This document shows, piece after piece, positions 19,805 through 28,470 of a DNA stretch of 64,000 nucleotides. The first letter of the stretch is position 1. The number at the start of each line of letters is the position of its first letter. The notes under the pieces are model-generated. The model saw only the letters and a list, made by a program, of their open reading frames with translations. It was not told where the DNA came from and did no database searches. The stretch covers positions 1 to 64,000 of the forward strand of contig JABABQ010000034.1 in the NCBI GenBank assembly GCA_014238155.1, read 5' to 3'. Origin of the DNA: Rhizobiaceae bacterium (lineage in GTDB: Bacteria; Pseudomonadota; Alphaproteobacteria; Rhizobiales; Rhizobiaceae). The position numbers were made by a program, and so were the translations under genes.

Positions 19805-21460
19805 CTACCCGTTGGAAACCCGGCTGGTCATTAACAACCCATATCTGGCAAGAACAGGATAAGCAAAGCTCACAAAGCGCGAATTTATCTCTTTTGTGCC
19901 CTGGATAACCTCAAGATGAATATCGCTCGTTGCAATGCTCTCGGCGTTGCCGCTCCCCAACCTTTCCATATGCCGGTCATGACTGCGTTGTTCCAACTGC
20001 CGCATTTCTTCCTTTTCATTTGCCAGTTGGCGTGCTGATTCCAGATCCTCGGATATCAGAACATTCAGCGCGAGCTGAATGTTGGCCATGACACGGGAAT
20101 GGAGGCCAGACAGTTCTTTTCTACCGCTGTCGGAAAACCTCAACCGCTCCCTGTGCTTGACTTCGCTCAACCTCAACAGGTCCTTGCAGATAATATCACC
20201 GACCCGTTCGAGACTGATAGCGAAATTAATCAGCTCCATGCTGGTCTGCGACTGTTCCTGCGTTAGAACCTGCTGATTGAGTTTTGCCAGATAGAGTTTG
20301 ATTTCGGTATGAGACTCATTGATGTTTTCATCCATATCGCGGATTTGCCGCACCTTTTCCGGGATTGATGTATCAAATATCTCCATCAATGGCGCGAACA
20401 TGATTTCAATCTGTTCGCTCATCCGCAGCAGTTCTCTAGTGGCGCTGGCCAATGCCAGATTTGGACTTTCCAACACACCGTAATCCAGAGCAATCTGAGG
20501 CTTGTCCGTCTGCAGGTTGGAGCCGCCGTTTTCATGCACCAGAACTTTTACCAGCCGCGCCAGTGGAACAACGAGGGGCAAACACAACACGACCAATGCG
20601 GTGTTAAACAGAAGGTGAAAATTCACCATCTGACGCGCTGGAGTTGCTCCCAGTTGATCGAGAGGCAGCAAGGCCCAACCAAGAGCCACGAGTGCCAACA
20701 GACCACCACCAAGTCTGAAAATGAGGTTGGCCAGTGTTATACGGCGGGCCTTAACATGCATGTTGCGGGTCAACCACACTGCGACCATACCACCACCAAC
20801 ATTTGCACCCAGAACAAGCGGCAACCCAGCAGCCAGCGGTAATATCCCCTGGCCGGCAAAGACAGCAAACAGAAGAATGGCGGCAACGCTGGAATGAAAA
20901 AAGAACGCTATCACCGCACCGCCGATAAAGGCTGTGATAATGTCGTCTCCAAGATACTGAACAACGACCGGGAATACCGTGCTTTCTCGCATCGGACCGC
21001 TGGCTTCACCGAGCATCTTCAAGGATAGAAGCAAGAATCCAATTCCGATTAAAATTCGACCAATCTGCTTGGCAGTTCGGGATTCAAATTTCAGAAATAA
21101 TATGCCGCCAACTGATAACAGTGCCGGGGTCAGCCACAATAAGTTTAAACTGAGAAACTGGACGACAAGTGCAGTACCGAAATCGGCACCCAAAACAACC
21201 GCCAAGGATCCGGTAACACCCATCGCGCCAGTTGCGGCAAAACTGGACACCAAAAGGGCTATCGCGGTGGAACTCTGCAACAATACAGCCCCAAAGGCTC
21301 CCGCACAGACATTCAGGAACACATTACGCCGCGTCCCATTGAACAAGTCACGCAACGAAGAACCTGCGGCCCGCTCAACCCCCGTTCGAACCATGCGGGT
21401 GGAATACAGCAGGAGCATCACTGCAGCACATAACTGCAACAGGAACATTAGTATATGCAT
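19805..21460 (-). CDS. Na+/phosphate cotransporter family protein with PhoU-like tail
   Basis: A 551-residue NptA/PNaS-family membrane protein with two repeated transport units carrying QSST-type motifs (VLLQSSTAIALLVSSFAATG near 60; FFHSSVAAILLFAVFAGQG near 205). A soluble PhoU-like helical tail covers residues about 340-540. AAGGAA stands 6 nt before the ATG. It is the first gene of the AEP operon and divergent from the LysR regulator. Cleavage of AEP as carbon or nitrogen source releases more phosphate than is needed, so export through this carrier is a reasonable inference. Uptake is the textbook direction of the family. Confidence 0.83.
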   Translation of the reverse strand: MHILMFLLQLCAAVMLLLYSTRMVRTGVERAAGSSLRDLFNGTRRNVFLNVCAGAFGAVLLQSSTAIALLVSSFAATGAMGVTGSLAVVLGADFGTALVVQFLSLNLLWLTPALLSVGGILFLKFESRTAKQIGRILIGIGFLLLSLKMLGEASGPMRESTVFPVVVQYLGDDIITAFIGGAVIAFFFHSSVAAILLFAVFAGQGILPLAAGLPLVLGANVGGGMVAVWLTRNMHVKARRITLANLIFRLGGGLLALVALGWALLPLDQLGATPARQMVNFHLLFNTALVVLCLPLVVPLARLVKVLVHENGGSNLQTDKPQIALDYGVLESPNLALASATRELLRMSEQIEIMFAPLMEIFDTSIPEKVRQIRDMDENINESHTEIKLYLAKLNQQVLTQEQSQTSMELINFAISLERVGDIICKDLLRLSEVKHRERLRFSDSGRKELSGLHSRVMANIQLALNVLISEDLESARQLANEKEEMRQLEQRSHDRHMERLGSGNAESIATSDIHLEVIQGTKEINSRFVSFAYPVLARYGLLMTSRVSNG

Positions 21461-21617
21461 GGAATTCCTTGTTGAATTGCGTTTTGGCTTCGAATCAAAT
21501 ATCGGGCATCGCGCAAGTTAACAGGCTCCTCGATATTTGTGGCGCCATTTGACGTGATATGCATCACTGGCGCTCGAATCGAATTGTATCCTTGATAAAG
21601 AAAATATTGCATTAGTC

Positions 21618-21640
21618 AAAACGATAGTTTTAATCGTTTT
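21618..21640. promoter_or_regulatory. candidate LysR operator for the AEP operon
   Basis: AAAACGAT and ATCGTTTT arms (21618-21625, 21633-21640) with a 7-nt spacer form a perfect 8-bp dyad, 32 nt upstream of the LysR start in the divergent nptA/LysR region. The location suits autoregulation plus activation of the operon. Confidence 0.5.
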
Positions 21641-21671
21641 ATAGATTTTACTTATAGGATAGTATGGTCCC

Positions 21672-22550
21672 ATGCGATATGTCCAACTGCGTGCTTTCCA
21701 CTATGTCGCCATTTCCGGCGGGTTTTCACGTGCTGCTGAGGCTCTTCTTCTCACCCAGCCAGCCATATCTGACCAGGTACGTTCTCTGGAGACAGAATAT
21801 GACGTACGACTGTTCAATCGAGAAAAGAAGCAGGTAACGCTGACGTCTTCTGGAGATAAACTGCTGGAAATTACCCGGCGAATGTTTGAATTTGAGAGTC
21901 AGGCTCAGGAATTGTTGTCACAAACCCGGGCGGTCAAATCGGGAAGGCTGACAATCGTCGCTGATGCAGCACACCATGTGACCAGTATTCTCAAACCCTT
22001 TTGCCAAAAATACCCCGGTGTGCAGGTATCGGTCAGCGCTGGAAATACTGAATCCGTTGTGTCCAATCTAAACTCCTATCAGGCTGATATTGGTATTTTG
22101 GGTCAGTGGCCCAAAAGCGGAGAATATGAGACCATTAAGCTGAGCTCGACTCCCATCGTTGCCTTCGTATCGACCGACAACCTGATCAGCCGGAAACAGT
22201 CGATTAGAATGGAGGATCTCGCCTTCCTGCCACTTGTTATGCGGGAACCGGGGTCGAAAACCAGAGCAAAATTTGAACAACTCGCCCGACAACTTGGCAT
22301 CGAGCTCAATATCCAGATTGAAGCCGAAGGACGTGAGGCGGTGCGAGAGATTGTGGCGTCAGGCGATGGTGTAGGCATTGTATCCGACGCTGAGTTTGGC
22401 AGTGATTCCCGGCTTAAGAAAATCACTATCTCAGATTCGGACCTGACACTGGACGAGGCCCTGATTTGCCTGAAAGAACGGCAGGACAGTCGGCTTATTC
22501 GCTCATTTATGGAAGTCGCTCGAGAAACGATCAACTCTGTTTCAGCGTGA
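21672..22550 (+). CDS. LysR-family regulator of aminoethylphosphonate catabolism
   Basis: A 292-residue LysR protein. The winged HTH covers residues 1-60 (LRAFHYVAISGGFSRAAEAL, LTQPAISDQVRSLETEY, LFNREKKQVTLT) and the effector domain residues 90-290. The N-terminal sequence and the position divergent from an nptA-phnWAY operon match the LysR group associated with AEP catabolism. The likely inducer is AEP or phosphonoacetaldehyde (inference). ATG 21672 has a modest AGGA site further upstream. It converges with the DeoR gene, with a 45-nt gap. Confidence 0.87.
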   Translation: MRYVQLRAFHYVAISGGFSRAAEALLLTQPAISDQVRSLETEYDVRLFNREKKQVTLTSSGDKLLEITRRMFEFESQAQELLSQTRAVKSGRLTIVADAAHHVTSILKPFCQKYPGVQVSVSAGNTESVVSNLNSYQADIGILGQWPKSGEYETIKLSSTPIVAFVSTDNLISRKQSIRMEDLAFLPLVMREPGSKTRAKFEQLARQLGIELNIQIEAEGREAVREIVASGDGVGIVSDAEFGSDSRLKKITISDSDLTLDEALICLKERQDSRLIRSFMEVARETINSVSA

Positions 22551-22595
22551 TTGCCCGAGCCACGTCTGGACTTCGCTTACTGCCTGACATTGACT

Positions 22596-23366
22596 TCAAC
22601 TCATTGATTCTGCACTCAGAACCTCCAGACCCAAATCGGTGAGATGGCTGAAAACATCTTTATCCGGGCACTTGTCAGTCACAAGATATTGGGCGCAATC
22701 AGCATTCTTTAACTTCACTGGTGCGGTCCGGTTGAATTTTTCATGGTCCGCCAGAAATAAAGAGCTAGTTGCCAATGAGATCATTTCATCTCTCATTTTG
22801 GCGCCTAACCGGGTGAAGTCTGTGAAGCCGTGTGTTGCGCTTATGCCGCCAACTCCAATGAGTGAATAATCTGCTCTGTAATTGGACAACATCTCCAGCG
22901 TATCCAATCCGCTTGTGGAGTGTTCAGAACGCCCAAGCTTTCCCCCAAGCAGATGAACTTCATGAGCGCTTGAAACCAGCGATACAGCAACTGTGAGATC
23001 ACTTGTATAAATTGTCAGATCCGATTTTCCCGCCAGCGCACGCGCAACAATCTGTGTCGTGGAACCTGAATCGATGATTACCGATGCCTTATCTGGAATG
23101 AGGCCGGCGACAATTTCTGCAATTTTGAGTTTCCCGGCATAATTGATATTTTCTCGTTCACTTATCGCTGCTTCGGTCTTTTCAATCCACGCTGCCCCGC
23201 CCCTCACCTGTTGCAGCAAATTTTTTTTCGCCAAAATCGAAATATCGTTTCTGATTGTTTCGCGTGTAACGTTCAGCTGTTTTCCCAGTTCGACGATCGA
23301 GACAAACTTGTTGCGCTCTACCTGGTCCATGATGACCGAATAGCGTTTTTCAGGAAGCGGGCTCAA
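22596..23366 (-). CDS. DeoR/GlpR-family transcription regulator
   Basis: A 256-residue regulator with an N-terminal winged HTH (EKRYSVIMDQVERNKFVSIVE, VTRETIRNDISILAKKN) and a C-terminal sugar-phosphate-isomerase-like sensor domain (SVIIDSGSTTQIVARAL; LIGVGGISATHGFTDF). I start it at TTG 23366 (LSPLPEKRY) because AGGAG stands 6 nt upstream and the HTH begins at the expected distance. The longer frame to 23414 begins inside operator-like repeats. Phosphorylated effectors are usual for the family. It is divergent from the first dehydrogenase gene and should regulate it. Confidence 0.83.
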   Translation of the reverse strand: MSPLPEKRYSVIMDQVERNKFVSIVELGKQLNVTRETIRNDISILAKKNLLQQVRGGAAWIEKTEAAISERENINYAGKLKIAEIVAGLIPDKASVIIDSGSTTQIVARALAGKSDLTIYTSDLTVAVSLVSSAHEVHLLGGKLGRSEHSTSGLDTLEMLSNYRADYSLIGVGGISATHGFTDFTRLGAKMRDEMISLATSSLFLADHEKFNRTAPVKLKNADCAQYLVTDKCPDKDVFSHLTDLGLEVLSAESMS

Positions 23367-23407
23367 TGATGACTCCTGTGAGGAAGGGTAAATTCTTCTT
23401 GCGTTAA

Positions 23408-23434
23408 TTTGCAATATTTTGCAATAATTTGCAA
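23408..23434. promoter_or_regulatory. three TTTGCAA iterons, candidate DeoR operator
   Basis: TTTGCAA occurs three times at an exact 10-bp period (23408, 23418, 23428) in the 101-nt gap between the DeoR gene and the divergent dehydrogenase gene. DeoR-family proteins often bind such phased repeats. Confidence 0.55.
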
Positions 23435-23467
23435 ACAGGAAATACCGAATTTAGAAAGTGCAAAGCG

Positions 23468-25921
23468 ATGTCATCAAACGAACTTCCGGATTCTGCAGGA
23501 ATTGTAATTATCGGTGGCGGCATTATCGGCTGTTCAGTCGCCTATCACCTCACCAAACTCGGTTGGAGGGATGTTGTCCTGTTGGAACAAGGGCAATTGA
23601 GTTCGGGAACAACTTGGCATGCTGCTGGATTGGTGGGTCAGTTACGCAGCCACTCGAGCATGACCGGCCTCATTCAATATTCAACGAAACTTTACGCCGA
23701 ATTGGAGGCAGAAACAGGCCTGGCAACAGGTTGGAAAAATTGCGGCTCGTTGGCGGTCGCCCGGACCAGCGAACGCATGACACAACTGAAACGCACTGCT
23801 TCTTCTGCAAGGGCGCAGGGTGTTGATGTGGAGTTGATTTCTGCCAAAGAGGCCGGAGACTTGTGGCCGATCATGGCGATTGACGACCTACAGGGTGGTA
23901 TTTGTTTGCCAGGAGATGGCAAAGCCAACCCCACCGATCTCACCCAGTCTCTGGCCAAAGGTGCCCGAAATGGTGGGGCTAAAATTATTGAGAGAATTCG
24001 GGTAACGGACGTGATCACAAAAAACAGAGTCGTATCTGCAGTTGAAACAGATCAGGGCACGATCAAAACGCAGATAATTGTCAACTGTGCGGGTCAGTGG
24101 GCGCGCAAGGTCGGCAAGATGTGTGGAGTTTCGGTGCCTCTGCACTCTGCTGAACACATGTATATTGTCACCGGTCAGATAGAAGGCGCTCACACCGATC
24201 TGCCCGTCCTGCGCGATCCGGACGGGTACATCTATTTCAAGGAAGAAGTTGGGGGTCTGGCGATGGGAGGTTTCGAACCAGAGGCCAAGCCCTGGGGTAT
24301 GGATGGGATACCCGATGATTTTGAATTTTCTCTGCTGCCCGATGATTGGGATCACTTCGAAATCCTGATGGAAAATGCGTTGCAACGCGTCCCCCAATTG
24401 GACCGGGCAGAGGTTCGAAAATTTTACAACGGGCCGGAAAGTTTTACACCTGACAATAATTTTCTGTTGGGAGAAGCGCCTGAGCTAAAAAACTTCTTCA
24501 TCGGCGCCGGGTTTAACTCGATGGGCATCGCCAGTGCGGGCGGCGCCGGTAAAGCCCTGGCCGAATGGATTGTCAACGGCGCCCCGACCTTGGATCTTTG
24601 GCCTGTCGATATCCGTCGATTTGCCGGCTTCAACAACAATCCTACGTGGTTGCGGGAGCGGATCAAAGAGACACTTGGCCTGCACTATGCCATGCCCTGG
24701 CCCAACCGCGAGTTGGAGACAGCCCGGCCATTCAGGCGTTCGCCGCTGTATGACAGGTTAAGTGACAAAGGCGGTGTATTTGGTTCCAGAATGGGGTGGG
24801 AACGTCCCAACTGGTTTGCCGCAGCAGGCGAGCAAAAAACGGCGGAATATTCGTTCGGCAGACAAAACTGGCATGAAGCCGTGCGCCGCGAACACGAAGC
24901 AGTGCGCAATCATGTCGGGATATTCGATCAGTCCTCGTTTTCAAAACTGATGGTCGAGGGCAAGGATGCCTGCCAGGCATTAAACTATATTTGTGCAGCA
25001 GATATCGACAAAGCGGTTGGTACTTCAGTCTATACAGGCATGTTGAACGAGCGTGGCACATATGAAAGTGACTTGACGGTATTAAGGCTCGGCGATCAGA
25101 AATTCCTCATTATCACCGGTTCTGCACAGACCATTCACGACGCTGACTGGATTAGAAAAAATACTGCAGACGACGCGCATTGCCATGTCAGCGATGTCAC
25201 CTCTGCCTGGTCTGTTCTTTCGATCATGGGTCCAAATTCCCGAAAACTGCTGGAGCGGGTATCCCGCGCCAACTTTTCCAATAAGGCTTTTCCGTTCTCT
25301 ACCGTTCAGGAGATCGATATCGGATATGCGACTGCTTATGCAAACCGGATGACCTATGTTGGCGAGTTGGGCTGGGAACTGATTGTGCCGACAGAATTTA
25401 CCGTTGGCGTTTACGACCTGCTGCATCTCCACGGCAGCGATTTTGGCCTTCGTGACGCAGGATATTATGCACTTGAGGGGCTACGGATCGAAAAAGGTTT
25501 CAGGGCCTGGAGTCGGGAATTGTCGCCGGAAATCAATCCTTTCGAAGCTGGGCTAGCATTTGCAGTTGATATGAACAAGCCCGATGGTTTCATTGGCAAA
25601 CAGGCACTTATGAAACAACAGGCGGCGGGTGTGTTGAAACGGCGGATTGTGCTGTTCACGCTTGAAGATCCCGATGCCCAATTATGGGGAGGTGAACTGA
25701 TCATCAGAAACGGAACCCCCATCGGGGAAGTCCGCTCAGCCTCCTATGGTCATACACTGGGATCCAGCATTGCTCTTGCTGTGCTCGAAAACCAGGCCGG
25801 AATCGATTCATCATTCATTGCAACTGGACAGTATCAAATTGATCTGGCCGGAGAATTACACAATGCCACGGCCCATTTGCGCACGCCGTATGATCCCAAG
25901 TCGCAAAGGGTCAAGGCCTAA
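23468..25921 (+). CDS. FAD-dependent dimethylglycine/sarcosine dehydrogenase-like protein with GcvT-type folate domain (copy 1)
   Basis: An 817-residue protein. Residues 1-390 are a DAO-type FAD domain (IVIIGGGIIGCSVAYHL; TTWHAAGLVGQLR, whose His is the usual site of covalent FAD). Residues about 440-810 are the aminomethyltransferase-like domain (HVGIFDQSSFSKLMVEG, YVGELGWELIVP, GLRIEKGFRAWSRELSP). The family oxidatively removes an N-methyl group from glycine betaine derivatives and gives 5,10-methylene-THF. The start at 23468 (MSSNELPD) fits the FAD motif spacing, though its ribosome binding site is weak. It is divergent from the DeoR gene and upstream of the AEP-type importer. The substrate may be dimethylglycine, sarcosine or an N-methylated aminophosphonate. 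Confidence 0.83.
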   Translation: MSSNELPDSAGIVIIGGGIIGCSVAYHLTKLGWRDVVLLEQGQLSSGTTWHAAGLVGQLRSHSSMTGLIQYSTKLYAELEAETGLATGWKNCGSLAVARTSERMTQLKRTASSARAQGVDVELISAKEAGDLWPIMAIDDLQGGICLPGDGKANPTDLTQSLAKGARNGGAKIIERIRVTDVITKNRVVSAVETDQGTIKTQIIVNCAGQWARKVGKMCGVSVPLHSAEHMYIVTGQIEGAHTDLPVLRDPDGYIYFKEEVGGLAMGGFEPEAKPWGMDGIPDDFEFSLLPDDWDHFEILMENALQRVPQLDRAEVRKFYNGPESFTPDNNFLLGEAPELKNFFIGAGFNSMGIASAGGAGKALAEWIVNGAPTLDLWPVDIRRFAGFNNNPTWLRERIKETLGLHYAMPWPNRELETARPFRRSPLYDRLSDKGGVFGSRMGWERPNWFAAAGEQKTAEYSFGRQNWHEAVRREHEAVRNHVGIFDQSSFSKLMVEGKDACQALNYICAADIDKAVGTSVYTGMLNERGTYESDLTVLRLGDQKFLIITGSAQTIHDADWIRKNTADDAHCHVSDVTSAWSVLSIMGPNSRKLLERVSRANFSNKAFPFSTVQEIDIGYATAYANRMTYVGELGWELIVPTEFTVGVYDLLHLHGSDFGLRDAGYYALEGLRIEKGFRAWSRELSPEINPFEAGLAFAVDMNKPDGFIGKQALMKQQAAGVLKRRIVLFTLEDPDAQLWGGELIIRNGTPIGEVRSASYGHTLGSSIALAVLENQAGIDSSFIATGQYQIDLAGELHNATAHLRTPYDPKSQRVKA

Positions 25922-26010
25922 AACGGATTTGACCCGGACACGGATGTTCTGAGACTATCAACCTTCAACTTTGTAGATCGAATTATTCAATAAACCAAAT
26001 CGATGGGTTC

Positions 26011-26037
26011 ATCATAATTATCGATTTTAATTATGAT
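26011..26037. promoter_or_regulatory. large AT-rich palindrome upstream of the importer genes
   Basis: A perfect 10-bp inverted repeat (26011-26020, 26028-26037) with a 7-nt spacer lies 128 nt upstream of the binding-protein gene. It contains the shared ATTATCGATTT 11-mer (26017-26027). AT-rich arms without a U-run argue for an operator, not a terminator. The gap 25922-26164 holds no gene. Confidence 0.45.
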
Positions 26038-26164
26038 CACCCAACAGGCATGTTGAACCTTGAGGCTGGCATAGACCCGCCGGGAGAAAGAGAGTTGCCA
26101 GAACTGATAAATTCGGCGACGCTGGAAGTAACAAAAATATGAAATTTAAAACCGGGAGAAGAAT

Positions 26165-27187
26165 ATGATCAAGAACACTATCAAAACGCTGTCAATTGGC
26201 GTCGCTTTCAGCATTGCAGCTTTTGCGAATGCAAGCGCTGTCGATCTGACCGTTTATACGGCTGTAGAGGCCGAGGATCTGGCTCGCTATGCCTCCGAAT
26301 TCAACAAGGACCATCCTGATATCAAAATCAATTGGGTTCGGGATTCAACCGGTATTGTAACCGCCAAACTGCTGGCAGAAAAAGACAATCCACAAGCCGA
26401 TGTGGTTTGGGGATTGGCTGCAACATCACTTCTTTTGATGAAATCTGAAGGAATGCTGGAAGCCTATGCGCCCAAGGGTGTTGGCAATCTGGACCCGAAA
26501 TTCGTCGACAAAAGCTCGCCTCCAACCTGGACTGGGATGGATGCCTGGGTCGCTTCGGTTTGCTACAATACGGTTGAGGCTGGAAAAGCCGGACTAACGC
26601 CGCCAACAAGCTGGGCTGATTTGACCAAGCCCGAATATGCTGGCCATGTCATTATGCCAAATCCGAATTCTTCCGGAACCGGGTTTTTGGACGTTTCCAG
26701 TTGGTTGCAGATGTTTGGTGAAGAAGGTGGCTGGAAATATATGGATGGACTTCACGCCAATATCGCGCGCTACACCCATTCCGGTTCTAAACCTTGCAAA
26801 TTGGCCGCTGCTGGCGAAATTCCAATCGGTGTTTCATTTGCCTTCCGAGGCGCCAAGTCAAAAGCTGCTGGCGCGCCGTTGGAAATCATCGTTCCATCAG
26901 AAGGTGTTGGTTGGGATATGGAAGCTACGGCAATCATTGCCGGCACCGAGAAACTCGACGCAGCCAAAACTCTGGTTGATTGGTCGATTACCAAAAAGGC
27001 CAATGCGATGTACAATACTGGCTATGCCGTTGTTGCATATCCAGGAGTTGCCAAACCTGTTGAGCACTTCCCCACAAATCTGACAGAGAAGATGATCGAC
27101 AACGATTTTGAGTTCGCCGCCAACAACCGCGCAGCGATTTTGAAAGAATGGCAGGCCCGCTACGATTCCAAATCAGAACCAAAATAA
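26165..27187 (+). CDS. ABC transporter substrate-binding protein, 2-aminoethylphosphonate type (PhnS2-like)
   Basis: A 340-residue periplasmic binding protein with a signal peptide (first 25 residues, cleavage near NASA-VD). The mature start VDLTVYTAVEAEDLARYA and the segment WVRDSTGIVTAKLLAE match the iron/AEP-binding-like family of PhnS2. PNPNSSGTGFLDVSSWL and HSGSKPCKLAAAG are further family stretches. It delivers substrate to the two genes downstream. The ribosome binding site GGGAGAAG is strong, and a leaky terminator follows, as expected for an abundant binding protein. The AEP specificity is by family similarity; a methylated AEP is possible. Confidence 0.85.
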   Translation: MIKNTIKTLSIGVAFSIAAFANASAVDLTVYTAVEAEDLARYASEFNKDHPDIKINWVRDSTGIVTAKLLAEKDNPQADVVWGLAATSLLLMKSEGMLEAYAPKGVGNLDPKFVDKSSPPTWTGMDAWVASVCYNTVEAGKAGLTPPTSWADLTKPEYAGHVIMPNPNSSGTGFLDVSSWLQMFGEEGGWKYMDGLHANIARYTHSGSKPCKLAAAGEIPIGVSFAFRGAKSKAAGAPLEIIVPSEGVGWDMEATAIIAGTEKLDAAKTLVDWSITKKANAMYNTGYAVVAYPGVAKPVEHFPTNLTEKMIDNDFEFAANNRAAILKEWQARYDSKSEPK

Positions 27188-27205
27188 TCATTACACAATA
27201 CGACG

Positions 27206-27237
27206 AAAGGCGCCGCATATTGGGGCGCCTTTCTAAT
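27206..27237 (+). terminator. leaky intrinsic terminator between binding protein and ATPase genes
   Basis: A 9-bp G/C-rich perfect stem (27206-27214, 27224-27232) is followed by a poor U-tract (CTAATTTT). It lies 18 nt after the binding-protein stop. It likely lowers expression of the ATPase and permease relative to the binding protein. Confidence 0.65.
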
Positions 27238-27308
27238 TTTGGGGTGGCTGATTTTGGGCTCCCCATGGTAGCTAGTTCTACCGATGCCGGCGTTTTTGGG
27301 AGGCGATA

Positions 27309-28469
27309 TTGTCAGCTGTAGAAACTAAAATGGCGACCAGTAACCCGCCTGCACCAGAGCAATCATTTCTGAAAATTGAAGAATTGTGGAAAGCTTTTGG
27401 TAATTTTATTGCGCTGAAAGACATCAGCCTGGAAATCAATAAGGGCGAGTTTGTTTGCTTTCTGGGGCCATCCGGCTGCGGAAAAACCACATTGCTGAGA
27501 GCCATTGCCGGACTAGATATTCAATCGCGCGGGTCCGTTTCTCAAGACGGCAACGATGTCTCCAACCTTCCGCCCTCAGAACGGGATTTCGGCATCGTAT
27601 TTCAATCCTATGCGCTGTTTCCAAATCTGACGATTGAAAAGAACATCGCGTTTGGCCTTGAAAATACTGGTGTTCCTAAGAAGGAAATCACTGCAAGAGT
27701 AGACGAGTTGCTGGCACTGGTTGGTTTGCCTGATCAGGGGAAGAAATATCCGGCTCAACTTTCTGGCGGCCAACAACAGCGTATTGCTCTGGCTCGGGCC
27801 ATCGCTTCAAAACCCGGCCTGCTGCTACTCGACGAACCCCTTTCCGCATTGGACGCGAAAGTAAGGGTATCGCTGCGACATGAAATCAAGGAACTGCAAA
27901 GAAAGCTTGGTGTCACCACGGTTATGGTTACCCATGATCAGGAAGAAGGTCTTTCAATGGGCGACCGGATTGTGGTGATGAATCACGGTGTCGTCGAACA
28001 AATTGGCACGCCAACCGAGATTTACCGCGATCCCAATAGTCTGTTCGTGGCGGATTTTATTGGCGAAATGAACCAGTTGGATGCGACAGCTCCATCAAAA
28101 AATACAGTCATGGTCGGGAATACCGAGTTTTCCTGTATCCCCCATTCTCTTTCGCCGGATAACCCGGTCATTGCCACAATCCGTCCAGAAGACATTGTTC
28201 CGCATAGAAGCGGCGCCCGCTCTCCTGGCGCAGTAGATACGGTCTCATCGCCGCAGAATACGATCGACGTCGACATTGTGGACATGGAATTTCTTGGATC
28301 TTACTGGAGGGCCGGGCTGAGTGGCGAGCCATTGGGCAATATGCGCCTGGTTGCCAACTTTTCCATCAACGCCATCAGACGCATGGAACTTGCCGTTGGC
28401 CAGCGACTGTCGATAGAGTTGTCTCCCAATCGTTTAAGGGTATTTCCTGCAAACGTTCAGGCCAACTAA
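27309..28469 (+). CDS. ABC transporter ATP-binding protein, 2-aminoethylphosphonate type (PhnT-like)
   Basis: A 386-residue ATPase. Walker A is GPSGCGKTTLL, Q-loop FQSYALFPN, signature LSGGQQQRIALARA, Walker B LLLLDEP and H-loop VTHDQEE. A C-terminal TOBE region covers residues about 250-380. TTG 27309 is the likely start: GGGAGG stands 5 nt before it, and the next ATG (27330) has no such site. The stop is 1 nt from the permease start, so the two are coupled. Confidence 0.87.
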   Translation: MSAVETKMATSNPPAPEQSFLKIEELWKAFGNFIALKDISLEINKGEFVCFLGPSGCGKTTLLRAIAGLDIQSRGSVSQDGNDVSNLPPSERDFGIVFQSYALFPNLTIEKNIAFGLENTGVPKKEITARVDELLALVGLPDQGKKYPAQLSGGQQQRIALARAIASKPGLLLLDEPLSALDAKVRVSLRHEIKELQRKLGVTTVMVTHDQEEGLSMGDRIVVMNHGVVEQIGTPTEIYRDPNSLFVADFIGEMNQLDATAPSKNTVMVGNTEFSCIPHSLSPDNPVIATIRPEDIVPHRSGARSPGAVDTVSSPQNTIDVDIVDMEFLGSYWRAGLSGEPLGNMRLVANFSINAIRRMELAVGQRLSIELSPNRLRVFPANVQAN

Positions 28470-28470
28470 T

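Noticed and set aside
26060-26160. Possible riboswitch-like leader before the binding-protein gene
   Set aside because: Some purine-rich GGGAGA segments look like a glycine riboswitch at first, but I could not form the conserved stems.
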